A DNA stretch of 64,000 nucleotides from Streptomyces sp. NBC_00193 (lineage in GTDB: Bacteria; Actinomycetota; Actinomycetes; Streptomycetales; Streptomycetaceae), in assembly GCF_026342735.1 (NCBI RefSeq), contig NZ_JAPEMM010000003.1, positions 124,001 to 188,000 of the forward strand. The letters are read 5' to 3'. A program made the translations under genes and the position numbers. The notes under the pieces were generated by a model. The model was given only the letters and a program-made list of their open reading frames with translations, was not told the DNA's origin and ran no database searches. Position 1 is the stretch's first letter, and each line of letters starts with the position of its first letter. Below, piece after piece: positions 43,210 to 51,137 of this stretch.

Positions 43210-44754
43210 CTAGACCGTGAGCAGGACCTCCTCGTTCTCCTGGGTCGCGGCCGTGACGGTCTCGGCGTGCTGCAGGATCGCGCCGACGATGTCCTGGCTG
43301 CGGTCGACCAAGGAGGGGATGCCGAAGGTGAAGAAGAGCGAGCCGGCGGCGATGTTGCCGAGCCCGTACAGGCGCGGGTCGGGCCGGCCGTTGGTGGTCA
43401 GCTGGCTGGTCGGACGCGCTATGTGCAGGCCGCCGTGGGGGTGACGGCTGGCGACGCGGCTGCGCATCAGCGAGGTGACCAGGGGCGCGGCGCTGGTGGG
43501 GATGCGCCCCTCGGAGGCGTTGACCGCGCTGATGACGCGGTCGGCCGTGAAGTCGTGTCCCTCGGCGGTGACGACGTCGAAGCCGGCCTCGGGGTTCGGG
43601 GTGATGTTCTGCAGGCCGGCGACGATCTCCAGCTTGTCCGCCTCGACGAGGTCGAGGAGGACTCCGGCGCTGCCGGGCGGCATGGGGCAGCACAGGCTCA
43701 TGATCGTGCGGTAGTGGGCGCGCAGCAGCTGGACCTTGTCCTGTTCGCGCAGCATCGGCCAGACGTCGGGTCCGGTCTCCGGGACGGCGCGCTGGAGGAT
43801 GCGCAGGCCCATGTGGGGGGAGTCGACCTCTTCGATCTGCCGGCGCAGCCGGTCGACCGGGTCCTCCAGGTCGACCCGGATGATCTCCGAGACCACCGCG
43901 TCGAGGTCGGCGCCCACATCGCGGAACTCGGCCCGCATGATGGTGGCGATGTCCTCGAGGGTGACCTCGGGGTGGATCGCGGCCAGCTCCTCCATCCGGT
44001 GCGGGGTGAAGTGCCGCAGCTCGAAGGGGACCGCCTTCTGCCGTACTCCGGGCAGGACGCCGCGCCGGGACAGCAGGCTGATCTTGCCCTGGTGGCCCTG
44101 GGCGGCCAGCGACAGGATGATGTCGATGGCGGTCAGGCCGCTGCCGATGATCGCGACGTGCTCCCGCTCGCCGACGTCCGCCAGCTTGTTGACGATCGGG
44201 TACGGGTCCCCGACGAAGCCGGGGGTGTCGCCCAGACCGTAGACGTCCTTGGGGCTGTCGCCGCCGACGCACAGGATGGCGTAGTCGAAAGCGCGGGCGC
44301 GGCCGTTGCCGGTGCGCAGCAGGACCCGGTTGGCGGCGCGGCTCGCGGAGGTGACCCCCTCGCCGACGAGGTCGACCCGCCAGCCCTGGCGGCGCAGTTC
44401 GCCGAGCGCGGCGTAGGCCGTCTGCTCCAGGTACTCGCCGTACACGGTCCGGGGGGCGAAGCGGCTCCCGGACCAGCGGTCGACCCCGGTGCGGACCCCT
44501 ATGACCTTGTCCCGCGTCTCCAGCCAGTGCTCGAAGTGCTGGAGGTCGCCGGCGCGCACGGACATGTCGTCGGGCGTCGCGTTGACCTTGAGGGTCTCGG
44601 TGTCGACCTGGTAGGCACGCCCGCGCCACAGGTGCGGTGACGGTTCGAAGACCGTGAGGCTGCCCGGTTCGCTTTGTGTTCGCGACAACGCGTCGATCAA
44701 GCAGACTGCAGCCGCGCCTCCTCCGACGATGCCGATCGAGAATCCACGGGACAT
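43210..44754 (-). CDS. FAD/NAD(P)-binding oxidoreductase (PF13454-like)
   Basis: A 514-aa flavoprotein. It begins SIGIVGGGAAAVCLIDAL (GxGxxA type FAD loop) and has a second dinucleotide site, AIIGSGLTAIDIILSL. The arrangement VFEPSPHLWRGRAYQVD matches the FAD-NAD(P)-binding family PF13454, related to N-hydroxylating monooxygenases but of unassigned chemistry. C-terminal YGLGNIAAGSLFFTFG is typical for it. It stands between the aldolase-fold gene and the secreted protein on the same strand. A role in oxidising an amine or phenol in the pathway is possible, not shown. Confidence 0.85.
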   Translation of the reverse strand: MSRGFSIGIVGGGAAAVCLIDALSRTQSEPGSLTVFEPSPHLWRGRAYQVDTETLKVNATPDDMSVRAGDLQHFEHWLETRDKVIGVRTGVDRWSGSRFAPRTVYGEYLEQTAYAALGELRRQGWRVDLVGEGVTSASRAANRVLLRTGNGRARAFDYAILCVGGDSPKDVYGLGDTPGFVGDPYPIVNKLADVGEREHVAIIGSGLTAIDIILSLAAQGHQGKISLLSRRGVLPGVRQKAVPFELRHFTPHRMEELAAIHPEVTLEDIATIMRAEFRDVGADLDAVVSEIIRVDLEDPVDRLRRQIEEVDSPHMGLRILQRAVPETGPDVWPMLREQDKVQLLRAHYRTIMSLCCPMPPGSAGVLLDLVEADKLEIVAGLQNITPNPEAGFDVVTAEGHDFTADRVISAVNASEGRIPTSAAPLVTSLMRSRVASRHPHGGLHIARPTSQLTTNGRPDPRLYGLGNIAAGSLFFTFGIPSLVDRSQDIVGAILQHAETVTAATQENEEVLLTV

Positions 44755-44866
44755 GTGTCAGTCACCTATCAATTCGTGGAAGGCGCGGGGTCGTCGTGCG
44801 CCGGCCTTGCTGTCCGCGATCACGGTGGCCCTTTCCTCGCCTACTCCGGGGATTCGGTGGGAGCCG

Positions 44867-44899
44867 CCGGCCGCCCCCGGTGCGGCGGGGGCGGGCCGG
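44867..44899 (-). terminator. GC-rich hairpin after the secreted-protein gene
   Basis: CCGGCCGCCCCCG (44867-44879) faces CGGGGGCGGGCCGG (44886-44899) with one bulge, in the 188-bp gap between the secreted protein stop (44943) and the FAD gene start (44754). The FAD gene then needs its own promoter or read-through. Confidence 0.5.
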
Positions 44900-44942
44900 T
44901 CGGCCGGTGGTTTCGGGTCTGTGCGACTCGGGTCTGTACGAC

Positions 44943-45986
44943 TCAGCCGGCGGAGTTCTTGAAGTTCTTCATCGAGACGGTGAAGTCCCCGCGGTTGGCG
45001 CGGTAGTCGATGCAGTACTCCTGCGGGTACCAGCCGGCGATCTGCCACTGCTGCGGCTGCTTGATGGGCCAGCAGCGGCTCGGGTTGACCCCGTTGGCGA
45101 TGCCCTCGAACCAGGCCTTCGTGATCATCGGCTCGAGGAAGCTGATCTTGGCGTCGTAGGACCCGTAGATGAAGGTCTGGGTGAAGGCGGTGTCGTGCCA
45201 CTCGGGCGAGTTCAGGTCGACCAGGTGGTTGCCCATGGCCGCCTCGGCCACGTTGTTGTTCACGTAGTCCGCCGGCAGGTACTGCGGGGGGATCGGCTTG
45301 ACGGCCGTCTGGAAGTCGTCGCAGTTGATGGCCAGGCCGCACGGACCGCTGCGGATCGCGTCGCGCTCCGCCTTGGACTGCGTGTAGAAGTGCATGTCGA
45401 AGTGCGGGACGTTGTAGATGTGCTCCGGCCCGTGGCCCATCGGGTTGTAGTTCAGCAGGGCCCACTTGAGCGGCATCCCGGACAGCGCGGTCAGCTGCGA
45501 GGGCAGCTCCAGCGGGCGCTCGTGGCCGCCGACGCACTCGGTGTGCTCGTTGACCGTGCCGTTGCCGTCCATGTCGTAGCAGTGGTTGCCGTCGGTCATG
45601 GTGGTCGGCAGTCCGGTCAGCGTGTTCTTGGGGAAGACGAAGCCGACGGTCTGCGGGGTGCTGCCGTTGATCTGCGCGTACGTGCGCACGGTGCCGTTGC
45701 CGAGCGGGCTCGGGGCGCCGTACGAGGCACAGGGCCCCGCGTAGGAGAGCGTCTCCCGGAGCAGGACCTGCGAGGCCCACTGCGCGACCTTGACGGTGCG
45801 CTCGCGGGTCGGGGCGTCCCGCGTCACCAGGCAGACGGTCACCGTGCCCGACGCGCGCGCCGCGGCCTCCGCGGTGGAATCCGTCGCCTGGGCCGGGTTG
45901 CCGGGCAGGAGCAGCAGGGTCAGGGCCGATATCGCCAGGGCCGCCCCGAGGAACACCCGCCAGCTCAACAGCTTCTTCGCGCGCAC
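44943..45986 (-). CDS. Secreted protein with TTHB210/DUF5602-like domain
   Basis: A 347-aa protein with a clear signal peptide: KK at the N-terminus, hydrophobic run FLGAALAISALTLLLLPG and a cleavage-like AQA near residue 34. The core carries GHGPEHIYNVPHFDMHFY, a His-rich motif I associate with the TTHB210/DUF5602 family, possibly metal-binding, and four or more cysteines suited to disulfides outside the cell. Its GTG lies 1 nt from the stop of the flavin reductase gene, so it is co-translated with the HpaBC pair. Exported function unknown; perhaps binding or processing of the catechol-type product. Confidence 0.7.
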   Translation of the reverse strand: MRAKKLLSWRVFLGAALAISALTLLLLPGNPAQATDSTAEAAARASGTVTVCLVTRDAPTRERTVKVAQWASQVLLRETLSYAGPCASYGAPSPLGNGTVRTYAQINGSTPQTVGFVFPKNTLTGLPTTMTDGNHCYDMDGNGTVNEHTECVGGHERPLELPSQLTALSGMPLKWALLNYNPMGHGPEHIYNVPHFDMHFYTQSKAERDAIRSGPCGLAINCDDFQTAVKPIPPQYLPADYVNNNVAEAAMGNHLVDLNSPEWHDTAFTQTFIYGSYDAKISFLEPMITKAWFEGIANGVNPSRCWPIKQPQQWQIAGWYPQEYCIDYRANRGDFTVSMKNFKNSAG

Positions 45987-45987
45987 G

Positions 45988-46485
45988 TCACACCTGTTCC
46001 AGTTCGAATCTGTGGAATCCGCCCTGAAGGAAGATCAGGGGGGTCTGGGTCTCGCGGGCACCCATGGCGACGACTTCGCCGATGACCATGACGTGGTCGC
46101 CCGCCACCACGTGGTCGCGCAGGCTGCACTCCATCCAGGCAGCCGCCTCGAACAGGAGCGTCCCGGTGGCCTCGCCCGGAGCTCCGGGCACCTCGGTCAG
46201 CGCCTGGTCGCGCTCGGGCCGCCGGCGCGCGAACGCGCGGGCGGTGGACTCGCCCTCGGCGCCGAGGATCGAGATCCCGACGACGCCGGTCCGCAGCAGC
46301 TCGGCGAAGAACTCCGAGTCGTGACGGAAGCTCAGGGACACCAGCGGCGGTTCCAGGGAGACGGAGGTGAGCGAGTTGACGGTGATCGCGTTGTGGGTGC
46401 GGACGCCGTCCTGGTCGGTGTAGGTGCTGACGACGCACACCCCGGTGGCGAAGGAACGCATCACATCGCGCAGGTCGTGGTTCAT
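45988..46485 (-). CDS. hpaC: Flavin reductase partner of the aromatic hydroxylase (HpaC-like)
   Basis: A 165-aa flavin:NAD(P)H reductase of the Flavin_Reduct family. MRSFATGVCVVST, ITVNSLTSVSLEPPLVSLSF and the C-terminal GGFHRFE are standard. It supplies reduced FAD to the HpaB-type monooxygenase encoded 80 bp upstream. It is followed at 1 nt by the secreted-protein gene. Similar pairs serve the C-1027 (SgcC/SgcE6) and other aromatic pathways. Confidence 0.9.
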   Translation of the reverse strand: MNHDLRDVMRSFATGVCVVSTYTDQDGVRTHNAITVNSLTSVSLEPPLVSLSFRHDSEFFAELLRTGVVGISILGAEGESTARAFARRRPERDQALTEVPGAPGEATGTLLFEAAAWMECSLRDHVVAGDHVMVIGEVVAMGARETQTPLIFLQGGFHRFELEQV

Positions 46486-46508
46486 GGCCGGGCCTCTCTG
46501 CTGGGCGC

Positions 46509-46548
46509 GGACGGGTGCGCGCGGCGCGTCGGCCGCAGGCACCCGTCC
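46509..46548 (-). promoter_or_regulatory. Hairpin in the hpaB-hpaC spacer
   Basis: GGACGGGTGC (46509-46518) and GCACCCGTCC (46539-46548) form a perfect 10-bp stem inside the 80-bp gap. It may lower expression of hpaC relative to hpaB or stabilise the hpaB mRNA. Confidence 0.5.
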
Positions 46549-46565
46549 GTACGCGGGCTTGACGG

Positions 46566-48104
46566 TCAGTTGTCCTGGGCCCAGCGGCCGCGGGTCCAGC
46601 CGTCGAGGTCGTAGTCGTCCATGGCCCTCTGGACGAGGTCGCCGTAGTTGTCGAGCAGACCGGCGCCGCGCGACCAGTTCAGGGTGTCGAGGCGCACCTG
46701 GTCGGGACCGCCGGCGTAGTTGAGCTCGTACAGCTCGTGGCGGGCGCCGAACTCGGTGCCGATCGCGTCCCAGGCCAGCTTGAAGAGCTTGGTGCGCTCC
46801 TCGGCCGTGGCGCCGGTGCCGCGGTAGTAGCGGTCGAGCAGCGGGCGCAGCTCGGGGTTCTGCAGGTCCTTGGCGCTGGACGGGGTCATCAGCAGCGCGC
46901 CCGCGAGGTGCTCCTCGAAGAAGCGGTGCGTGCGCTCCCAGCTGAGCGGGGCGAGCGCCCGGTAGCCGGCCGAGTAGTCCATGCGCGGCAGGACGGTGCC
47001 GGCCGGGCCGGCCTCCGGGTCCAGGGCCATGGCGGTGGTGACGGCCCAGGTCTGGTGGCGCCAGGCCAGCAGTTCGCCGAGGCCGGCCTGCACGCCGCGG
47101 AACTGGTCCGTGCCGTTGATGCGGGTGCCCTTGTCGAGGACGCCCGCCATGAACTCGAGCTTGACCGCCATGCGGATCGCGCCCTGGAAGAAGCCGCGGG
47201 AGAGCAGGCCGGAGCGCGGGAAGTACTGGTGGATCTTCTCGGTGTCCCGGTAGATCAGAACGTTCTCCCACGGGATGAACGCCTTGTCGAAGACCAGCAC
47301 GGCGTCGTTCTCGTCGAACCGGCTGGAGAGCGGGTTGTCGAACGGGCTGCGGGCCTGGCCCTCGTAGGACGTGCGGCAGACGACCTTCATGCCGGGGGTG
47401 TTCAGCGGGGCCAGGAAGGCCAGCGCCATGTCCTCGGCCTTGCCCTTTTCGAGGTTGGCCAGGTGGATCTGGCCGACGAAGGCGACGTTGCTCAGTGCCG
47501 AGGCGGTGGCCATGAGCTTGGCGCCCTCGACGACGATGCCGTCCTCGCGCTCCTCGACGACCTTGAGGTAGACGTCGCGGATCTCGTGCGCCGACTTGTT
47601 GCGGTCGACCGGCGGGTTGACGATCGCGTGGCTGATCGAGAGGCCCTGGCGGGCGTACTTCTCGTACCAGGCGCGGGCGTTGTCGCCGAAGGGCTCGTAG
47701 AAGTCGTGGGTGACGGCCAGGCCGGCCATGAACGACGCCTTGTAGTCGGGCGTGCGGTTCATGAAGCCGTAGCTCAGGCGGGCCCAGTGCTCGATGGCGT
47801 CACGGGCCTTGATGAGGTCCTCGCCCGAGTGCGCCGGTGTGAAGAAGCGGTGGACGCGGTACCCCGTGTACCGGTCGACCGTCGTCATCAGGTCCTTGGT
47901 GTCCGGGTGGTGGAGCGCGTCGTAGAGGTGCGCGGTCGACCGCGCGGCCATGGCGAAGGCCGGGTGCGTCGTCACGTCCTTGACGAGCTCGCCGTCCACG
48001 AAGACCTGGCGACCGTCACGCAGGCTCTCCAGGTAGGAGTCGCCCGTCATGAGGTCGTTCGGAGCCTCGCCGGCCGACTGATCCACTATCGGGACCTGAC
48101 CCAT
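46566..48104 (-). CDS. hpaB: FADH2-dependent aromatic monooxygenase (4-hydroxyphenylacetate 3-hydroxylase, large subunit type)
   Basis: A 512-aa HpaB-family enzyme adding a hydroxyl ortho to a phenol, giving catechols. The RTPDYKASFMAGLAV region, ISHAIVNPPVDRNKS, the flavin/substrate loop EGAKLMATASALSNVAFVG, and IPWENVLIYRD are characteristic. The start MGQVPIVDQSAG at 48104 follows GGAGAGG; a longer frame is unlikely. Possible substrates are tyrosine, 4-hydroxyphenylpyruvate, a hydroxybenzoate or a carrier-bound derivative. It heads the HpaB-HpaC-secreted protein unit. Confidence 0.92.
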   Translation of the reverse strand: MGQVPIVDQSAGEAPNDLMTGDSYLESLRDGRQVFVDGELVKDVTTHPAFAMAARSTAHLYDALHHPDTKDLMTTVDRYTGYRVHRFFTPAHSGEDLIKARDAIEHWARLSYGFMNRTPDYKASFMAGLAVTHDFYEPFGDNARAWYEKYARQGLSISHAIVNPPVDRNKSAHEIRDVYLKVVEEREDGIVVEGAKLMATASALSNVAFVGQIHLANLEKGKAEDMALAFLAPLNTPGMKVVCRTSYEGQARSPFDNPLSSRFDENDAVLVFDKAFIPWENVLIYRDTEKIHQYFPRSGLLSRGFFQGAIRMAVKLEFMAGVLDKGTRINGTDQFRGVQAGLGELLAWRHQTWAVTTAMALDPEAGPAGTVLPRMDYSAGYRALAPLSWERTHRFFEEHLAGALLMTPSSAKDLQNPELRPLLDRYYRGTGATAEERTKLFKLAWDAIGTEFGARHELYELNYAGGPDQVRLDTLNWSRGAGLLDNYGDLVQRAMDDYDLDGWTRGRWAQDN

Positions 48105-48447
48105 TTTGGTGTCCTCTCCAGGGGTAATACACGCGACCGCTGCCGGGCGCACAGTTCGATTGCCCCGAGCGTAGGCTCGGCCGCCGATCTGCTCTTGCTG
48201 GGCTGCGCACGGACAATTGCCCATCTACGCCAACCCTGGCGCCAACACCTTCGAGGCGGTACGTCAACAACCGCATGGAGAAACCTTGTTGACTTCGCAG
48301 AGAAGGGTCGATCCGCGCTTCTCAATATTGCGGAACCATGAATTCCGAATGCCCGGAAATACCTTCGGCCCGGCGTTGATCCAAGTAATTCGGATACGAC
48401 GGCCGGGCCGAATGAAAAAGAACTGAACAAAGATGTCCGGCGGCTGG
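48105..48447 (-). promoter_or_regulatory. Promoter region of the hpaB unit
   Basis: A 343-bp non-coding gap, relatively AT-rich at 48280-48430. TTCCG (48343-48347) and CGGAA (48354-48358) form an interrupted palindrome of the size LysR proteins use. It may be the target of the HTH-only LysR protein encoded immediately upstream. No coding frame of interest was seen. Confidence 0.45.
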
Positions 48448-48726
48448 TCAGGCGGCGGGACGGGTTTGACCGGCGGACGCCGCGTCTCTGCAGGCGGCCT
48501 CGGCTATCAGAATGATCTTCTCTACGTGCGGCAGCAGCCTCATGCCCGCCTCGGTGAGCTGGACCCGGCCGCCGGCGCGATGGAACAGCTCGGCCCCGAT
48601 GTAGTCCTCGAGGTTCTTGATGTGGGCGGTGACGCTGGGCTGCGAGTAGTGGAGGTTGCGGGCGGCGCGAGTGAAGCTCATCTCGGCGGCCACTTCACGG
48701 AACGAGCGTAACTGCTGGAACTGCAC
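48448..48726 (-). CDS. LysR-type DNA-binding domain without effector domain
   Basis: A 92-aa protein consisting only of the LysR winged helix (FREVAAEMSFTRAARNLHYS, QPSVTAHIKNLEDYIGAELF, then RVQLTEAGMRLL) and part of the linker helix. Complete LysR proteins have about 300 aa with a C-terminal ligand domain, absent here; the frame closes cleanly after AGQTRPAA. The ATG follows a purine-rich GCAGGGGC region and an ARE-like operator lies 42 bp in front. Either a truncated relic or a small stand-alone regulator. Its placement before the hpaB unit suggests control of that unit. Confidence 0.8.
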   Translation of the reverse strand: MQFQQLRSFREVAAEMSFTRAARNLHYSQPSVTAHIKNLEDYIGAELFHRAGGRVQLTEAGMRLLPHVEKIILIAEAACRDAASAGQTRPAA

Positions 48727-48767
48727 GGCAGGGGCTCCCTTCTGCGAGGCTCAGAGCCTCGGAGACT

Positions 48768-48792
48768 GGAAACATACCACGGTGCAGGTATA
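48768..48792. promoter_or_regulatory. GBL-receptor-type operator (ARE-like), LysR promoter
   Basis: GGAAACATACC followed by ACGGTGCAGGTATA; core ACCACGGTGCAGGT at 48776-48789. It shares GAAACATACC and GCAGGTA exactly with the site at 23888-23910. It lies 42-66 bp upstream of the LysR start. Confidence 0.7.
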
Positions 48793-48840
48793 ACTGCAGT
48801 ACGGGGATGCGCGTTTTACCTCCCACACGACTGCGGACAT

Positions 48841-48879
48841 ACCTGTGGCCATGCCCGCAGGGAGGGCATGGCCACAGGT
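48841..48879 (-). terminator. Terminator of the adenylation/C-domain operon
   Basis: Perfect 16-bp stem: ACCTGTGGCCATGCCC (48841-48856) with 48864-48879, loop 7 nt, 43 bp past the minus-strand stop at 48922. Confidence 0.8.
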
Positions 48880-48921
48880 CAGCCGCTGCTTCGTGGTTGA
48901 CAGCGGGTTGGGCGGAGTGGA

Positions 48922-49305
48922 CTAGTCGGACATCTCCATCGGCGAGAGGAGGTCCCTGGCGATCTGCGGGAGCAGACGGTCGATCAGGACCCCCGTGCGC
49001 GCGGATCCGTCGGCGGCGCGGGGGATCGCGTCCACGGCCACCGCGTGCGAGAGCACCCACGGCATGCGCCGCTCGCAGGCGGCCAGCGCGGCCTGGCGTC
49101 CGCCGGCCTCCTGGTCCTCCTCGACGAGCGGTACGAAGGCCACCACCAGCGTCTCGCCCACCTCGGGCAGCCGGGTGCGCATCACCGCGATGTCCTGGAC
49201 GCAGGGCAGGTCGAGGAGTTCGAGCTCGAGCGCGAAGAAGGCCGTCTCGAAGTCCTCCACCAGTACCTCGTCGTACGGCTGGTCGTCGAAGGAGGGCAGG
49301 TTCAC
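48922..49305 (-). CDS. Stand-alone AMP-ligase C-terminal-like domain
   Basis: A 127-aa protein I would not recognise alone, but its LPCVQDIAVMRTRLPEVGET, LAACERRMPWVLSHAVAVDA and ADGSARTGVLIDRLLP segments align with the last 120 aa of the protein encoded just upstream (LPCLRDTAVMRVSSPVLGDA, SAACARRVPSLPAHVIAVDT, PTGRIRTGDLLDAVLP). It is thus a duplicated C-terminal domain of an ANL enzyme made as a separate polypeptide. The position of the catalytic Lys is Arg. GTG start overlapping the upstream stop (GTGA). It probably forms a complex with its neighbour; function unknown. Confidence 0.75.
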   Translation of the reverse strand: MNLPSFDDQPYDEVLVEDFETAFFALELELLDLPCVQDIAVMRTRLPEVGETLVVAFVPLVEEDQEAGGRQAALAACERRMPWVLSHAVAVDAIPRAADGSARTGVLIDRLLPQIARDLLSPMEMSD

Positions 49306-50915
49306 GCGGACATCTCCTGTTGCATCGACTGCTCAAGCTGCAGGTTCAGAGTGATGATGGGCAGGACCGCGTCGAGGAGGTCCCCGGTGCGGATGCGGCC
49401 CGTCGGGCTGTACGGGATGGTGTCGACGGCGATGACGTGCGCGGGCAGCGAGGGCACCCGGCGCGCGCAGGCCGCGCTGAGCGCCTGGTAGCCGGTGGCC
49501 TCGCGGCCGACCGCCACGGCGATGAAGGGGACCACGATCGCGTCGCCCAGCACCGGGCTGCTGACCCGCATGACGGCGGTGTCGCGCAGGCAGGGCAGGT
49601 TGAGCAGGTCCGACTCCAGCCGGAACAGCTCGGTGTCGACCGCGGAATCGCGGACCACCACGGGCACGTCGGTGACCCGCCCCGTGACCAGCAGCCGGCC
49701 GGTCTCGTCCACGTGCCCGGACTCGTCGGTGACGAGGAAGCGCTCCGCGCCCCAGCCGAGGTCCAGCTCGACGACCTGGGTCTCACCGTCCAGGTAACCG
49801 TCCATGACCTGGTGGCCCGCGAAGGCGAGGCGGCCGCTCTCGCCCTGCCCCACCGGCTGCCCGTCCTCGCCGAGGACGGCGACGGTGGTGCCGAGCGTGG
49901 TGTGACCCGAGCGCGGCGGCGAGACCAGCAGTTCCTCGGGGCCCATGACGGCAGTCAGCCCGGTCTCGGCGCTGCCGAGCGCGGTGTGCAGCACCGGGCC
50001 GAGCCGCTCCCAGGCCGTGTTGACGGTCCATCGGCCCAGGTGGGCGCCGGGGGTGAGGAGGAACCGCAGGTGGCGGGTGCGCGGCGAGGGCTCGGAGCCC
50101 TCCGGCAGTCCGAGCACCCGGTGCAGGGTGGAGGGGGTGATCACACCGGTGCTGACGCGCTCGGCGACGAGCAGGGAGGCCAGGGTCTCGGGGCCGGCTC
50201 CGTCCGCGAGGACGACGGTGGCGCCGATGCCGAGCATGGTGCGGGCCAGCGCGAGTGCCGTGGGCTCGGTCGGCGGGGCGGAGGCCAGGTGGACGTCGTC
50301 CCGGTTGAGCCCGAACTCGTCGACGAGGTCCACCAGGTGGCGGCCCTCGGAGGGGGTGCGGCGCACGGCGATCCGGGAGGGCCCCTCACTGCGCGCACTG
50401 ACCGCGAAGGACTCGTACGGCCGGGGCGCCGGCAGGGTGCGCAGGGGTTCGGCCGAGGTCAGCAGGTCGAAGTTGAGCGCCTGGTGCTTGCCGGGGGCGG
50501 CCGGGGCGCCGGGGGCCGTGATCCCGTCCAGGAGGACGTGCACGGCCTGCGGTCCGCTGGGCCATACGAGCTGGTCGAGGGTGGCGCGGTGCTCCGAGGT
50601 CACGAAGACCACGGACGGCTCCAGCCAGGAGAGCACCTGACCGAGATCGTCCGTACCGCTCTGCGGGTCGAGTCCGGTGCAGGAGACGCCGAGGGTGGCG
50701 CAGGCGCTCATCGCGACGGTGAGCTGCCAGCTGTTCCCGGCGAGGAAGACCGCCCGGACCGCGCCCTCTTGGGGCAGGTGCTCGGTGAGTCCGGCCGCCG
50801 TCCGCTCCACGGTCTCGGCGTATTGGCCCCAGGTCAGCCGCACCTGGCCGTCGACCAAGGCATCCCGCGTCACGCCGCCCGCCGCGTGCCGGCGGATGTC
50901 ATCGAGCTTGATCAT
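49302..50915 (-). CDS. Degenerate AMP-binding (ANL) enzyme
   Basis: A 537-aa protein with the length and order of an acyl-adenylating enzyme, but with broken motifs. The phosphate loop that should read S/T-S-G-T-T-G is replaced by a stretch like SARSEGPSRIAV. A5 is LGSAETGLTAV, A7 only VTDESGHVDETGR, and the catalytic Lys region reads YSPTGRIRTGDLL with Arg for Lys. It may have lost adenylation and act as a pseudo-enzyme or in ester/amide transfer. Start MIKLDDIRRH at 50915 with GGAG; it is coupled to the C-domain gene, and an ARE-like site lies in its promoter. Confidence 0.78.
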   Translation of the reverse strand: MIKLDDIRRHAAGGVTRDALVDGQVRLTWGQYAETVERTAAGLTEHLPQEGAVRAVFLAGNSWQLTVAMSACATLGVSCTGLDPQSGTDDLGQVLSWLEPSVVFVTSEHRATLDQLVWPSGPQAVHVLLDGITAPGAPAAPGKHQALNFDLLTSAEPLRTLPAPRPYESFAVSARSEGPSRIAVRRTPSEGRHLVDLVDEFGLNRDDVHLASAPPTEPTALALARTMLGIGATVVLADGAGPETLASLLVAERVSTGVITPSTLHRVLGLPEGSEPSPRTRHLRFLLTPGAHLGRWTVNTAWERLGPVLHTALGSAETGLTAVMGPEELLVSPPRSGHTTLGTTVAVLGEDGQPVGQGESGRLAFAGHQVMDGYLDGETQVVELDLGWGAERFLVTDESGHVDETGRLLVTGRVTDVPVVVRDSAVDTELFRLESDLLNLPCLRDTAVMRVSSPVLGDAIVVPFIAVAVGREATGYQALSAACARRVPSLPAHVIAVDTIPYSPTGRIRTGDLLDAVLPIITLNLQLEQSMQQEMSA

Positions 50916-50970
50916 GTGGGTTCTCCGTGGTCGGTCAAGAGCCTCGTATGTGGCTCGGGGCCGCGCCCAT

Positions 50971-50993
50971 GGAAACAAACCTGCATGAAGGTA
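50971..50993. promoter_or_regulatory. GBL-receptor-type operator (ARE-like), adenylation-gene promoter
   Basis: GGAAACAAACC followed by TGCATGAAGGTA; core ACCTGCATGAAGGT at 50979-50992 is the exact reverse complement of the core at 23895-23908, 27 kb away. It lies about 56-78 bp upstream of the start at 50915. Confidence 0.78.
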
Positions 50994-51054
50994 GGCAACC
51001 GTCATCGGAAGATCTGATGTCGCCGCCCGGTGCACCGGATCCGGCTACGGAAAA

Positions 51055-51089
51055 CCCTCCGCCGGGCGTCGAGGACGCCCGGCGGAGGG
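51055..51089 (-). terminator. Rho-independent terminator of the third receptor-like TetR gene
   Basis: A 16-bp perfect stem (51055-51070 with 51074-51089) and a 3-nt loop, followed on the minus strand by four T residues. A classical intrinsic terminator 49 bp past the stop at 51138. Confidence 0.9.
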
Positions 51090-51137
51090 AAACGGTGAAA
51101 ACAGGCCGGTCCGCGGACGTACCGGCCGCAGGGGGTA

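Noticed and set aside
31041..48726. Idea that the cluster encodes phenazine or aminoshikimate (AHBA-type) synthesis
   Set aside because: No phzE/phzF-like, aminoDAHP synthase or AHBA synthase genes are present, and AroB looks like an ordinary DHQ synthase.
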